Of a stretch of DNA of 64,000 bases, positions 44,701 to 53,913 are shown one piece after another; positions within the stretch are counted from its first letter, which is position 1; each line of letters begins with the position of its first letter. The position numbers and the translations under genes were made by a program. The notes under the pieces are model-generated. The model saw only the letters and a list, made by a program, of their open reading frames with translations. It did no database searches and was not told the DNA's origin. The DNA comes from Rhizobium cauense (GTDB taxonomy: Bacteria; Pseudomonadota; Alphaproteobacteria; Rhizobiales; Rhizobiaceae). The DNA lies in contig NZ_JAEUAT010000003.1 of the NCBI RefSeq assembly GCF_019511525.1, positions 248,001 to 312,000 of the forward strand, written 5' to 3'.

Positions 44701-45246
44701 GAGGAAAACCCGGACGAAGTCACCTGGCTACCGGGTTTTGCGTTGGTCGCTTTTGACCTCGGCTATCGAGAAGCGGCCCAGCGGAGATTGGAAGACCTTT
44801 CCAGCACACGCTTCGTCCTTCCGCTCGACGGAAAACGAAGCGCATCTCTATCGTTCCTGGCGGAAGTCGCTGCCGGTCTGGGGGACGTGGAAGCATCGAG
44901 GGCACTCTACAACCTGATGCTCGACTACAAGGAGATGACCGTCACGATCGGCATGGCGACTGTCTGCTTCGGTGCAGCAAGCCGCTATCTGGGCATGTTG
45001 TCCGTCGCACTAGGAGAGTTTGATCGGGCTTCCAAACACTATGAGCATGCCCTTGAGATGAACTCGGCGATCCGCTCGAGACCGTGGCTCGCGCATGCAG
45101 AGGCCGAATATTCAGAACTCCTAATGAAAATTGGTAGCCGAGCCGCGATAAAGAGAGCAATGTCTCTATCCGAACATGCCCGGTCAACTGCGGCCGAACT
45201 GGGAATGGTCAGACTGCAACAACGATTGAAGTCTACTATTCACTGA
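41728..45246 (+). CDS. SAM domain-class III adenylate cyclase-AAA ATPase-TPR-like protein
   Basis: 1172 residues. A SAM domain comes first (about 3-58, MQTIEDWLAQLGLGKYAAAF). The cyclase domain (about 80-260) has the metal Asp pair Asp88 (FFCDLVGS) and Asp132 (YLGDGVLAYFG), Lys128, Asp202, and Asn205/Arg209 in GDTPNLAARL, so it looks active. An AAA-type ATPase follows, with Walker A GEAGIGKS at 305-312 and Walker B LMVVEDAHW near 431-439. The C-terminal half is helical-repeat-like. ATG 41728 is preferred; a TTG at 41710 would add six residues. This layout is a known bacterial signalling type; the ligand is unknown. Confidence 0.9.
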   Translation: MQTIEDWLAQLGLGKYAAAFVENDVDLRALPHIAESDLREIGVSLGHRKIILAAISGLTQQRSNQQPPSAEASDAVADRRLLSVFFCDLVGSTPLSAQLDPEDMHELIRRYQDSVAGAVTRFGGHVAKYLGDGVLAYFGWPMAYEDHAERSIRAALEAMAAVDVLQSPNAQALKARIGIASGHVVVGNTVGNVNERGSIAGDTPNLAARLQGAAAPGQILVADSTRRLAGQSFEIMNLGERELKGFISPVAVFEVRGEREVESRFEAAHPSGLSKFVGRASEIGLLLERWELAKSGQGQMIFLSGEAGIGKSRLVEALEERLRETQHELIRLQCSPYHATSAFYPIVERLSRVAQFAPTDDQNTRVEKFRKLVSRYGENPSEVGAIYAELLSLDLGDEFRPPALSAHQRKEILVRTIANRLLLATRIAPVLMVVEDAHWMDPSTSEVLQELVGRLHGTSALIVVTHRTEWSADWTTGLAHATTLSIGRLTREQMRELIESMDRNIPEELVEMISERTDGIPLFIEELTRSITESGKLTSLNLEIPDSLQGSLMTRLDRLPTTAKEVAQIASVIGREFDRDLLSKIAGLDERTLEGALAHLETSQIVVAGGALRNDALVFRHALIQDAAYQSLLNRRRRHFHENIAKVLVDQYPDVTVTQPELIAQHYENAQRIELALPYWMKAGERALARSANYEAVDHFQNALTIVEQAPEVPNRQKDLLAAVLKLGDALYAAGRMTDSVVKYRLAAPLARKAADTLGFVRAVVGLDGSQFLSSNSLSETLPLLEEAMAMVQPEDKRSRCQLLSHLARAYAYLSDSEKAAQCSKVGIELARDVGDKTSLVELSVLPFLTASPVKSIVERNDRIARVDEIRRLAGEIDDDDVLTRVLSIDTYVSTELGDRARADRAVDALENLGTKRQHLNVQFYARIARAMMAILDGRFAAAEEIAEDALKLGKHTLGVAPEGVYGMQMFAIRREQSRLSEVAPVMKLLIEENPDEVTWLPGFALVAFDLGYREAAQRRLEDLSSTRFVLPLDGKRSASLSFLAEVAAGLGDVEASRALYNLMLDYKEMTVTIGMATVCFGAASRYLGMLSVALGEFDRASKHYEHALEMNSAIRSRPWLAHAEAEYSELLMKIGSRAAIKRAMSLSEHARSTAAELGMVRLQQRLKSTIH

Positions 45247-45287
45247 AATCAGAAGTTTGCCGCGAGAGGTGAGAAGAGGGGCTTATC

Positions 45288-45548
45288 ATGCCACGCTATA
45301 TCATCGAAAGAAACTTTGCCGAACAACTCCAACTCTCGAAAGAGGGCGTCGAGGAAATCAATCTGATCAATGACGACGAAGGGGTGAAGTGGATTTATTC
45401 CTTCCTCAGCGCCGACCGGAAAAAGACCTACTGCCTCTACGAGGCGCCAAATCCTGAAGCCATTCGCGCCGCGGCAAGGAGGAGTAACGTCCCTGCGGAT
45501 GTAATCATTGAAGTTGCCGAGGAGATCGGCCCAAATATGTTTGCCTAG
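45288..45548 (+). CDS. DUF4242-family small protein
   Basis: An 86-residue protein, MPRYIIERNFAEQLQLSKEG and later SADRKKTYCLYEAPNPEAIR, IEVAEEIGP, matching the DUF4242/SCO4226-like group, which is known as a nickel-binding fold. It is 41 bases after the cyclase gene and probably co-transcribed. Its function is not known. Confidence 0.8.
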   Translation: MPRYIIERNFAEQLQLSKEGVEEINLINDDEGVKWIYSFLSADRKKTYCLYEAPNPEAIRAAARRSNVPADVIIEVAEEIGPNMFA

Positions 45549-45774
45549 GGCATTAAGGCTTGAGGAGTGCTCCAGCTGTCTTCAGGACGATGAATCCGTC
45601 GGCTGGCGAGCCAAGTGCGCGGCCGTCATTCGAGCAGACCGCGACGATTGTCCTTCGAGCCCCCCGCGACCCTTAATATCGACCGCATCAAATTCCGGCT
45701 GGGACAGGCCGTGCTACATCTTTTTGACAAGACGAGAGTAATCGATGTTGGACTTGGGCGGCTCCCACAGGGTC

Positions 45775-47036
45775 TTACGCAAGTAGTATCGCTCGGAAAT
45801 CATTGACGTTTGTTCCAGTAGGTCCAGTCTCGAAAAGGTCATCGATCGATCTGAAGGCAGTATAGCTGTCGTTTGCATCAAGGATACGCCGCGGATCAAC
45901 GCCCAAGGCGCGCAATCGCTTGACGGTAGTGCCATCGGCGAAGGCTCCAGCATTGTGTTCAGACCCATCGATCCCGTCGGTGTCGGCGGCGAGCAAATGG
46001 AAATTCAGACCATCCAGCGCAAGAGCCGCAGCGAGAGCAAACTCGCCATTGCGGCCACCCCTGCCGCCTCTCGAGCGTAGTGTCACGGTCGTTTCGCCAC
46101 CGGACAGATAACCACGGGTTTGACAAAGGGTCGGTTGCGAAGGACCACTTCCCTGGCAATCGAGGCATGGACGAGCGCCACATCGCGGGATTCTCCCTCG
46201 ATTGCGTCCGAAAGGATCACCGCGTGAAGTCCTTGCTGACGGGCGAGCGAGGCTGCGGCTTCAAGCGAAACTGCCGCAGAGGCGACGATATGGTGGCTGT
46301 TTCGGCTAAGGACAGGGGCATCCGGTCGAGGCGAAGTGGCATGTTCGGAATTGAGGTATTTCAGCGCCGCCTCGGGCAACTTCAGGCCGTACTGGGCGAT
46401 GATATCAAGCGCCTCGTGCCGGGTTGATTGGTTGGGCACGGTAGGGCCCGAACCGACATAGGCTGGATTGTCACCTGGGATATCCGAGACGATCAGGCTG
46501 ACAACGGGGGCTAACGTTGCTGCAGCCAACCGTCCGCCCTTGATGGTCGACAAGTGTGTGCGAACGACATTCATCGCCGAGATTGGCGCACCGGACGCAA
46601 GAAGCATTTCGTTGAGTTCAATTTCGTCTTTCAGCGTCAGACCTTCCGGTGGCGAGGGTAGCAACGCCGAGGCGCCACCGGAGATTAGCGCAATGACGAG
46701 GTCATCTGCCGACAGGTCCCTTACAGCCTCGACCAGCCGTTTCGAGCCGGCAAGGCCTGCGGCGTCAGGCACCGGGTGGCCCGCTTCAATGATCTCTACA
46801 TGGTCAGTTTGACATCCGTATCCGTAGCGGGTCACGACAATGCCTTCGAGCGGTCCGTTCCAGACCGTCTCCAGAGCTCTTGCCATTTGGGCAGCTCCCT
46901 TCCCAGCCCCGACAACCACCGTCCGCCCCTTCGGTTTTCGGGGCAGGTGGGCAAGCATGCCCGTCAACGGATCAGCCGCTTTTACAGCGGCTTCAAACAA
47001 GGACGAGAGAAACAGGCGAGGAGATGAGACGAGCAT
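45775..47036 (-). pseudogene. Glycerate 2-kinase (MOFRL type) with one-base frameshift
   Basis: About 420 codons. The N-terminal part (VVVGAGKGAAQMARALETVW, LISGGASALLPSPPEGL, LNEMLLASGAPISAMNVVRT) and the C-terminal MOFRL domain ([52 protein letters not shown]) are both present but in different frames. Frame one ends [10 protein letters not shown] then TGA at 46083; adding one base near 46106-46107 restores [14 protein letters not shown], the family sequence. A real deletion or a sequencing error are both possible. It would convert glycerate to 2-phosphoglycerate, and is last in the nine-gene operon. Confidence 0.88.
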
Positions 47037-47066
47037 TGTAACCAGCAGACTCCATGTCGGCTTAGA

Positions 47067-47091
47067 GGCGGGCCGCTCAGTGCGGCTCGCC
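47067..47091. repeat. Hairpin between GH42 and glycerate kinase genes
   Basis: GGCGGGCCGC at 47067-47076 pairs with GCGGCTCGCC at 47082-47091 (one G-T mismatch), loop TCAGT. It lies in the 74-base gap inside the operon. Confidence 0.5.
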
Positions 47092-47110
47092 TTCCAGTAT
47101 CTTCTTTGGT

Positions 47111-49216
47111 TTAGCCAATCTGCAGAATGACAACGTCTCGAGGCGGGACCTCGATTTTACCCCCTTGAATTTGATGACCGAGTGGCCATCGAACGGTCTT
47201 CCCCGCTTGAATGAGCCCATGGGCCTCGGCGAGTTTGACTTCTGTCGATTGAGTTTCCCGCGTCGGATTGACAAGCCATAGGAAGCTGCCTTTCACGCCA
47301 CTGTGCACCCGTGCAAAAAGCGCCGGATTTGACAGCGCGGCATGACGCTCAATGCCGGTCCAGTCAATCAACGCTCCAAAGAACGCCCAGTTGGCCTTTC
47401 CATTGGTCGCAAAGTATCCGACCGACGGGTTTGTGCCGACCAACAGCGTACGCCCTTCACCGTAGGCATTTTCGACAACCGCCAGGCGGCCGTCGTCGAA
47501 CGTCCCGCGCGCTGATCCTCTCGTTGCCTCATAGGATTGGAGCATGCCTCCGCCCTGGACCTCTTGGCCGCCGAAACTGAACCGGATCCGGTCACCGATA
47601 TCTGGCATGTACTCGACATCGACCTGACGTGCTCCGAACATCACATCGAGACCGAAGTTCGGCTGTTGCTGACCTACATGTCCGCGGTCGCCAAAATATC
47701 CGGGGCAGGCCTCGCAGATCAGCGTTCCGCCATTCTCGACCCAGGTTTTCAACCGGTCGGCTTGATCCGAGGTAAACATAATCGGGTAGGGGAAGTAGAG
47801 TACAGTGTAGGCATCGATGTCGTCGATATGCACCCAGTCAGGCTGAACACCCTGGTCGAGGAACGCCCTGTAGGCACCCCACATGGCATCCTTGTAGGGC
47901 TTTTCCTGGCGGTCGTGGTTGAGAAGATAGTCCCACTCCTGCGTCTCGCGCACGACAATGATCCCAATTTCTCCGCGAACGGGTTTTGCGGCCCAAAGGG
48001 ATGCCTGGGGAGGGTCATTGGCCCACTTCCCGAGCGACGCCTGCATCTCGGATCGCGGCGTGCGCGACCCGTCCATGCCGTAGGCGCCAAAGGCGCCAAA
48101 CAGGGGACCGTCGAGCAATGGCCTGTAGCGCAGGTTCATCATGCCTCGTGCACCCCCGGCAAGAGACGTCATGCTCCAGATCCGAATGTCTTCCGGCTCG
48201 GCGACCCGCCCATCTTCCTTGTCACGCCCGATCACTTGGGGCTGCAGCCAAAGAGGTCCAGCCTGGCGCTCTGCGTGCCAGAATGGTTTTCCACGGGCTG
48301 CAGCGCGATTGATGTCGACGCCGTACCAGGTCTTCCACGGTTCAGTCCCTTTTCGTGCCTGGATCCAGGTGTAGCCGTAGAGTTCGACCTTAGACGCCGC
48401 CAGCCAATCGTCGCAGCCATGCGAGGCCATGTCGGGAATAGCGCCCGAGACTCCATGCGCGGCAATCAGGCATTTGCTATCGACCGACCGGATCGTGTCG
48501 ATGCGCCATTGCATCTGCTCATAGAAGTTGTCCCGCTTGAACTGCAGCCAGTCGATGCATTCCGGGTAGGCTGCCATCTGGACCGGGGGCTCGATATCGT
48601 CCCATTCCGCATAACTGTAGCGGTACCATGCCTTGGCGAGCGCCTTGAGGTTTCCGTATTTTGCCTCGAGCCAAGTCCGGAACGCTGCCTTCGTATAGTT
48701 GCTGTAATCGACGTCCTCGGCGTAGTTGCATTCGTTCCAGATGTCGTAGCCATAAAGAGCCGGATGATCCTTGTAGCGCTTGGCCATCGCCGTCAGGAAA
48801 CGACCAGCTGCCTCACGGACTTCAGGGCAGTTCAAGGTGAGGACTCCACCACCATTCTTTCCAAAGCCGCCGGTCGCTGACGACACGCCCATGTTCGAAC
48901 TAAGTTTCCGGCCATCTGACGTGATCTGGTTCGCATGGGCATACTTGCGCACTGCCCAATCAGGCACCGTCTGTGTCATCTCGGCAATGATGGTTTTGAT
49001 CCCATTTTTCGCGGCAAGATCGAGCTGCCGATCATATTCCTCCCAGTCATAGACGCCGGGTGCTGTCTCGATCGCGCCCCACATGAACCAATGGCGAAAG
49101 ACGTTCAAGCCGTCTTCAGCCGCAACGCCATAGTCGCGGTCCCAATGTTCCTGCGGGGGATTTGATTTTCGAAAATATACGGCCCCGTAGGGGAACTGGA
49201 TGTCATCACGCAGCAT
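47111..49216 (-). CDS. GH42-family beta-galactosidase
   Basis: A 701-residue glycosidase. The acid/base is Glu162 in DIWNECNY and the nucleophile probably Glu316 in FWHAERQAGP. MLRDDIQFPYGAVYF and FRHWFMWGAIETAPGVYDWE are the family start, and the C-terminal half has the trimerisation domain (LKTWVENGGTLICEACPGYF) and a beta-rich tail. It cleaves terminal beta-galactosides. ATG 49216 has GGAGG eight bases upstream; the ATG at 49252 is not so supported. No signal peptide, so it is cytoplasmic. Confidence 0.9.
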   Translation of the reverse strand: MLRDDIQFPYGAVYFRKSNPPQEHWDRDYGVAAEDGLNVFRHWFMWGAIETAPGVYDWEEYDRQLDLAAKNGIKTIIAEMTQTVPDWAVRKYAHANQITSDGRKLSSNMGVSSATGGFGKNGGGVLTLNCPEVREAAGRFLTAMAKRYKDHPALYGYDIWNECNYAEDVDYSNYTKAAFRTWLEAKYGNLKALAKAWYRYSYAEWDDIEPPVQMAAYPECIDWLQFKRDNFYEQMQWRIDTIRSVDSKCLIAAHGVSGAIPDMASHGCDDWLAASKVELYGYTWIQARKGTEPWKTWYGVDINRAAARGKPFWHAERQAGPLWLQPQVIGRDKEDGRVAEPEDIRIWSMTSLAGGARGMMNLRYRPLLDGPLFGAFGAYGMDGSRTPRSEMQASLGKWANDPPQASLWAAKPVRGEIGIIVVRETQEWDYLLNHDRQEKPYKDAMWGAYRAFLDQGVQPDWVHIDDIDAYTVLYFPYPIMFTSDQADRLKTWVENGGTLICEACPGYFGDRGHVGQQQPNFGLDVMFGARQVDVEYMPDIGDRIRFSFGGQEVQGGGMLQSYEATRGSARGTFDDGRLAVVENAYGEGRTLLVGTNPSVGYFATNGKANWAFFGALIDWTGIERHAALSNPALFARVHSGVKGSFLWLVNPTRETQSTEVKLAEAHGLIQAGKTVRWPLGHQIQGGKIEVPPRDVVILQIG

Positions 49217-49316
49217 TCTATGGTCCTCCAAGATTTGGGAAATGCCGGCCATGGCTTCGCCGTCCGACGGTTTGGCGTCGGTTGCTGAGGCATAAGCCGA
49301 GCGTCAGTGGATAGGG

Positions 49317-50192
49317 TTAGCGGGCGCCTCCGGAGAGCCGTTCGAGTGTTTTGATCAATGCGGAATGGTCGCGGTCGCCATCTCCCGAGGCAACCGCCGC
49401 ATTCATGAGCTGCTGGGTCGCCGCAGTGTTGGGCAGAGCGAGATCAAGTGCACGGGCAGCGTCCACCGCCAGCGCCATGTCCTTTCGGTGCAAGCGGATC
49501 CGAAAACCCGGATCGAACGTTTCCTTGACCATTCGCTCGCCGTGAACTTCGAGGATCCGGGACGAAGCAAAACCGCCCATCAGCGCCTGGCGCACCTTCG
49601 CGGGATCGGCGCCGGCCCGTTTCGAAAATAGAAGTGCTTCGGACACGGCCTCGATTGTCAGTCCGACAATGATCTGGTTGGCGACCTTTGCGGTTTGACC
49701 GTCACCGACACCGCCGATGAGAGTGATGTTCTTACCCATCGTCTCGAAAAGTGGCTTTGCCCGTTCAAAAGCGTGTTCCTTGCCACCGACCATGATCGTC
49801 AACGAGGCCGCCTTGGCACCAACTTCGCCTCCCGATACCGGCGCGTCCAGATAGTCACAGTCGAGTGCTTCAACGCGGGTCGCGAAATCCTTCGTGGCGA
49901 CCGGCGAAATCGAACTCATGTCAATGACCAGCTTGCCCGCCGAAAGACCCGAGGCGACGCCGTTCTCGCCGAAAAGGACAGCTTCGACGTCTGGCGTATC
50001 CGGCAACATCAGGATGATGATGTCTGAAGTCTCTGCCACAGCTTTGGCGCTGTCGATGGTTTTGCCGCCCTTGGTGACGAGATACTCCGATGCCTGCTTC
50101 ACACGGCTGAGGTTGACCTGATGGCCCGCGTCGATCAGGTGTTCAGCCATCGGGCGTCCCATGACGCCCAGTCCGATAAAACCAATGTTCAT
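49317..50192 (-). CDS. glxR: Tartronate semialdehyde reductase / 3-hydroxyisobutyrate dehydrogenase family
   Basis: A 291-residue NAD(P)-dependent reductase: MNIGFIGLGVMGRPMAEHLI is the Rossmann motif, then DAPVSGGEVGAKAASLTIMV and the catalytic Lys in GQTAKVANQIIVG. The family includes 3-hydroxyisobutyrate dehydrogenases and tartronate semialdehyde reductase; the neighbour hyi, 7 bases upstream, makes the latter (tartronate semialdehyde to glycerate) most likely. Confidence 0.85.
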   Translation of the reverse strand: MNIGFIGLGVMGRPMAEHLIDAGHQVNLSRVKQASEYLVTKGGKTIDSAKAVAETSDIIILMLPDTPDVEAVLFGENGVASGLSAGKLVIDMSSISPVATKDFATRVEALDCDYLDAPVSGGEVGAKAASLTIMVGGKEHAFERAKPLFETMGKNITLIGGVGDGQTAKVANQIIVGLTIEAVSEALLFSKRAGADPAKVRQALMGGFASSRILEVHGERMVKETFDPGFRIRLHRKDMALAVDAARALDLALPNTAATQQLMNAAVASGDGDRDHSALIKTLERLSGGAR

Positions 50193-50199
50193 GTCTCGC

Positions 50200-50979
50200 T
50201 CACTTCCGATAGGGGGTCATCCAGCCAAGGCCTTCGCTGGTGCCGGATTTCGATTTGTATTCGCAGCCGACCCAACCGTCGTACCCAAGCCGGTCAAGCT
50301 CTGCGAAGATGAAGGGGTAGTTGATCTCGCCGGTGCCGGGTTCGTTTCGTCCCGGATTATCTGCGATCTGGACATGGGCGATTCTGTCCTTCAGTCGCGC
50401 GAAGGTCGGGATCAGGTCGCCCTGCATGATCTGCATGTGGTAGAAATCGTACTGGATATAGAGATTGTCCGAACCGACCTTGTCGAGGATCTGCTCGGCG
50501 TGATCCGTCCGCGACAGGAAGAAGCCAGGGATGTCGCGCAGATTGATTGGCTCAATCAGCAGTCGGATCCCGGCATCCGCACATCGGACCGAAGCGTATT
50601 TGAGATTTTCGACAAGAACCTCCTCCAGGCTGCCAAGATCGGCACCTGCAGGGACAAGGCCGGAAATGACATTCAACTGTCGGCAGGAAAGCACTGTCGC
50701 GTAGTCGATCGCCTGCGTGACGCCCGCCCGAAATTCCTCGACACGATCGGGCAGGCAGGCAATGCCACGTTCGCCACCCGCCCAATCGCCGGAGGGGACA
50801 TTGAAGAGCGCCTGTTTAAGTCCGCTTGACGTCAATGCTTCCGCCACCTTCTCCTTCGGCTCAGCATAGGGGCCAAGATATTCGAGTGCTCCGAACCCGT
50901 CCCTTGCAGCGGCTTCGAACCGATCGAGGAACGGCAGGTCCTGGTATAGAAATGAAAGATTGGCAGAAAATTTTGGCAC
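50200..50979 (-). CDS. hyi: Hydroxypyruvate isomerase
   Basis: A 259-residue TIM barrel of the xylose-isomerase-like family. LIEPINLRDIPGFFLSRTDH with its metal Glu, YDFYHMQIMQGDL and GCEYKSKSGTSEGLGW are the hydroxypyruvate isomerase marks. It interconverts hydroxypyruvate and tartronate semialdehyde. It starts 12 bases after the ATPase gene and precedes glxR by 7, so the glyoxylate/glycerate route is encoded together with the transporter. Confidence 0.88.
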   Translation of the reverse strand: MPKFSANLSFLYQDLPFLDRFEAAARDGFGALEYLGPYAEPKEKVAEALTSSGLKQALFNVPSGDWAGGERGIACLPDRVEEFRAGVTQAIDYATVLSCRQLNVISGLVPAGADLGSLEEVLVENLKYASVRCADAGIRLLIEPINLRDIPGFFLSRTDHAEQILDKVGSDNLYIQYDFYHMQIMQGDLIPTFARLKDRIAHVQIADNPGRNEPGTGEINYPFIFAELDRLGYDGWVGCEYKSKSGTSEGLGWMTPYRK

Positions 50980-50991
50980 GTATTTTCCTTC

Positions 50992-52701
50992 CTATGCATT
51001 GGCCGGCGCAACGAAACGCTGACGGTGCATGAGACGCTTGTCACGTGGATCAGGGTTGGGAACGGCTGAGATCAGGCTTCTGGTGTAGGCCTCGCGCGGA
51101 TCCGTGCAGATCTGGGCGGCGTCGCCGATTTCGACGATCTTGCCACGATGCATGACCGCGACCCGGTCGCAAAAATATCGCACGACCGAGATGTCGTGCG
51201 AGATGAACAGGAAGCTCAGGGCAAGCCGCTGGCGGATGTCGAGCAGGAGATCGAGGATCTGGCTGCGGATCGATACGTCGAGCGCTGCTGTCGCCTCGTC
51301 GGCAATGATGATCTTCGGATCAAGTGCCAGCGCCCGGGCGATGCAGATCCTCTGGCGCTGCCCGCCCGAAAACGCATGCGGATAGCGCTCCATCGCCAGC
51401 GGATCGAGGCCGACGAGCCGCATCAGTTCGGCGACGCGCTCTTCCAAGGCCTTACCCTTTGCCAAGCCATTGACGACGAGCGGGTCGCCGATCACCTCTT
51501 TTACGGTCATGCGTGGATTGAGGGAGGAAAACGGATCCTGGAAGACCAGCCGCACCTCGCGATGGAAGGCGCGAAGCTCCTTCTTTCCAAGTCTCGTGAC
51601 ATCCGTCTCGTGACCGTCTTTTCCCCGGAAGATCACGGAACCAGTGGTCGGCTCTACTGTCCTCAGGATCAACCGTCCGAGTGTCGTCTTGCCGGAGCCA
51701 CTTTCACCAACGATGCCAAGGTTTTCTCCGGGATAGAGGTCAAAGCTCGCATCGTCGACGGCCTTGAGTGTATTGGTCGTCCCGTGCCAGCCGAAGACCT
51801 TGCTCAGATTGCGGACCGAAAGCACGGGCGCGGGCGGTGCGCTCGCGGCGGGCGCGGCAGGCACGACGCCTTCGGCGTGATGCGTAAGTTTGACCGTCGA
51901 GGCAAGAAGCTGGCGGGTATAGGAGTGCTGCGGATCATGAAAGATCGCATCGACGGTGCCCGCCTCGACAATCCGCCCGAAGCGCATCACGGCGACCTCA
52001 TCGGCAACCTCTGCCACAACGCCCATGTCGTGGGTGATGAGAAGCATCGCCATTCCACGGTCGACCTGAAGGCGTTTGATGAGGTCGAGAATCTCTGCCT
52101 GGGTAGTCACGTCGAGCGCTGTCGTCGGTTCGTCCGCAATCAGGATATCCGGGTTTGCCGCCAGCGCCATTGCGATCATCGCCCGCTGCCGCATGCCGCC
52201 GGAGAATTCGAAGGTATAGCGATCGCCCATCGTCTCGGGGTTTGGAATCTCCACCTGGCGCAAGAGGTCGATCATGCGGGCTCGGGCCGCCTTCCTGTCG
52301 AGGTCGCTGTGCAGCCTGATCGCCTCCACGATCTGGGAGCCGATGGTATGGACGGGTGACAGGGAACTCATCGGCTCCTGGAAAATCAGACCGATACGCT
52401 TGCCGCGAATAGCACGCATTGCGCGGCTGGTCGGCGCAAGCGAGGCAATATCCGTCTCGCCGCCAGCCTCCGTGAGGACAATGCGACCCGCGACAATGCG
52501 GCCGGGTCTGTCGACGATCTGAAGAAGCGACCGGGCTGTCACGCTCTTGCCCGACCCGCTTTCCCCGACAAGGCAAAGGGTCTTGCCGCGACGCAGCTGA
52601 AAGCTGACCTTTTCCACGGCGTGCAGGATGTGGGTCCGAAGGCTGAAGTCGATCGACAGGTTTTCGACGCTGAGGACGACGTCATCTGTTAGGTCGGACA
52701 T
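50992..52701 (-). CDS. Opp/Dpp-type ABC ATPase with two fused domains
   Basis: A 569-residue fusion of DppD- and DppF-type ATPases. First half: Walker [10 protein letters not shown], signature FSGGMRQRA, Walker [13 protein letters not shown]. Second half: Walker [10 protein letters not shown], signature FSGGQRQRI, Walker [14 protein letters not shown] linker of about 40 residues with many Ala and Pro lies between them. AGGAGGAAACAA precedes ATG 52701. It powers the importer of this operon. Confidence 0.93.
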   Translation of the reverse strand: MSDLTDDVVLSVENLSIDFSLRTHILHAVEKVSFQLRRGKTLCLVGESGSGKSVTARSLLQIVDRPGRIVAGRIVLTEAGGETDIASLAPTSRAMRAIRGKRIGLIFQEPMSSLSPVHTIGSQIVEAIRLHSDLDRKAARARMIDLLRQVEIPNPETMGDRYTFEFSGGMRQRAMIAMALAANPDILIADEPTTALDVTTQAEILDLIKRLQVDRGMAMLLITHDMGVVAEVADEVAVMRFGRIVEAGTVDAIFHDPQHSYTRQLLASTVKLTHHAEGVVPAAPAASAPPAPVLSVRNLSKVFGWHGTTNTLKAVDDASFDLYPGENLGIVGESGSGKTTLGRLILRTVEPTTGSVIFRGKDGHETDVTRLGKKELRAFHREVRLVFQDPFSSLNPRMTVKEVIGDPLVVNGLAKGKALEERVAELMRLVGLDPLAMERYPHAFSGGQRQRICIARALALDPKIIIADEATAALDVSIRSQILDLLLDIRQRLALSFLFISHDISVVRYFCDRVAVMHRGKIVEIGDAAQICTDPREAYTRSLISAVPNPDPRDKRLMHRQRFVAPANA

Positions 52702-52712
52702 TTGTTTCCTCC

Positions 52713-53903
52713 TCAATTGTCGTAGGGGTCGGCTGCATCGCGCAGTCCGTCACCGAAGAAGTTGAACGAAAGGACCGCGACCACCACCGCCAACGAGGGC
52801 CAGATCAGCAGCCAGGGAGCGGTCGCCACCGTGCGAATGTTCTGTGCATCCTGGAGGAGGACACCCCAACTGACGACCGGTGGCTTCAGGCCGATACCGA
52901 GGAACGAGAGAGAGGTTTCGGCTACGATCATCGTTGGCACCGCAAGGGTGACGACGGCCAGGATGTGGCTCGTCAGTGACGGAAGGATATGCCGGAAGAT
53001 CAACCGCATTTCGTTTGAACCGTCGAGCTTGGCCGCCGTGACGAAATCCTCGCTTCGAAGGGCCAGAAAACGACCACGCACCTCGCGGGCAAGTGACGTC
53101 CAACCGAGAAGGGAGACGATGACCGTGATGACGAAGTAGACGCTGACGGGAGACCATGTCAGTGGAATTGCGGCAGCCAATCCGAGCCACAGCGGAATTG
53201 TCGGCATTGCACTGATGACCTCGATGACCCGCTGGATCGCGGTGTCAACCCAACCGCCGTAAAAGCCGGAGATCGAACCGATGACCACACCGAGGACAAG
53301 GGACATTGCAACGCCGACGAGACCGATCGACATCGAGATACGCGTACCATAGATGAGCCGGGAGAAGACATCGCGCCCCAGTCTGTCCGCGCCCAGCAAA
53401 TACATCGGATCATTCGGATTGATCGGTCCGATGAAATGCGTGGTAGTTGGAAAGAGGTTCCAGAGTTTGTAGGCCGGGCCTTTCACGAAGAACCCGATCG
53501 GGACGACCTTTGTATCATCAGTCACAAAGGTACGACGCAGTGCGACCTTGTCGATCTCTACCTTGTAGCCCTTTACGTGGAGATTGAACTCGGAACTGCC
53601 ATCGGGATTGGTGACGAAGAACCGGATCGCCTGCGGTGGAGCATAAGTGTACTGGGGCTTTGCGGTTGCGGGCAGGGCCGGTGCCAGGAACTCTGCAAAG
53701 AGGGCGACCAGATAGAGCAGCGCAATGATCGCACCCGCGACCATGGCAACCTTCTGACGGATCAGTTTGCCGAAGACCAGCCGCCACGGGCCAACGGCCG
53801 CGGTCGACACGGCACGCCCCTGTTTGAGCGGGCTGATCGAGGGACCTTCGAGAGCGGCCTGTGGGTGAACGTCGTTGACGGAAATGTTCTTGTTCGCTGT
53901 CAT
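52713..53903 (-). CDS. ABC permease (OppC-like)
   Basis: A 396-residue permease, longer than usual because of an extracytoplasmic insert (about 60-180) after the first transmembrane segment. The hallmark YLLGADRLGRDVFSRLIYGT and EAA loop EDFVTAAKLDGSNEMRLIFR are clear. AGGAGG lies before ATG 53903. It is the partner of the permease at 53914-54900. Confidence 0.92.
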   Translation of the reverse strand: MTANKNISVNDVHPQAALEGPSISPLKQGRAVSTAAVGPWRLVFGKLIRQKVAMVAGAIIALLYLVALFAEFLAPALPATAKPQYTYAPPQAIRFFVTNPDGSSEFNLHVKGYKVEIDKVALRRTFVTDDTKVVPIGFFVKGPAYKLWNLFPTTTHFIGPINPNDPMYLLGADRLGRDVFSRLIYGTRISMSIGLVGVAMSLVLGVVIGSISGFYGGWVDTAIQRVIEVISAMPTIPLWLGLAAAIPLTWSPVSVYFVITVIVSLLGWTSLAREVRGRFLALRSEDFVTAAKLDGSNEMRLIFRHILPSLTSHILAVVTLAVPTMIVAETSLSFLGIGLKPPVVSWGVLLQDAQNIRTVATAPWLLIWPSLAVVVAVLSFNFFGDGLRDAADPYDN

Positions 53904-53913
53904 GGCCGCCTCC

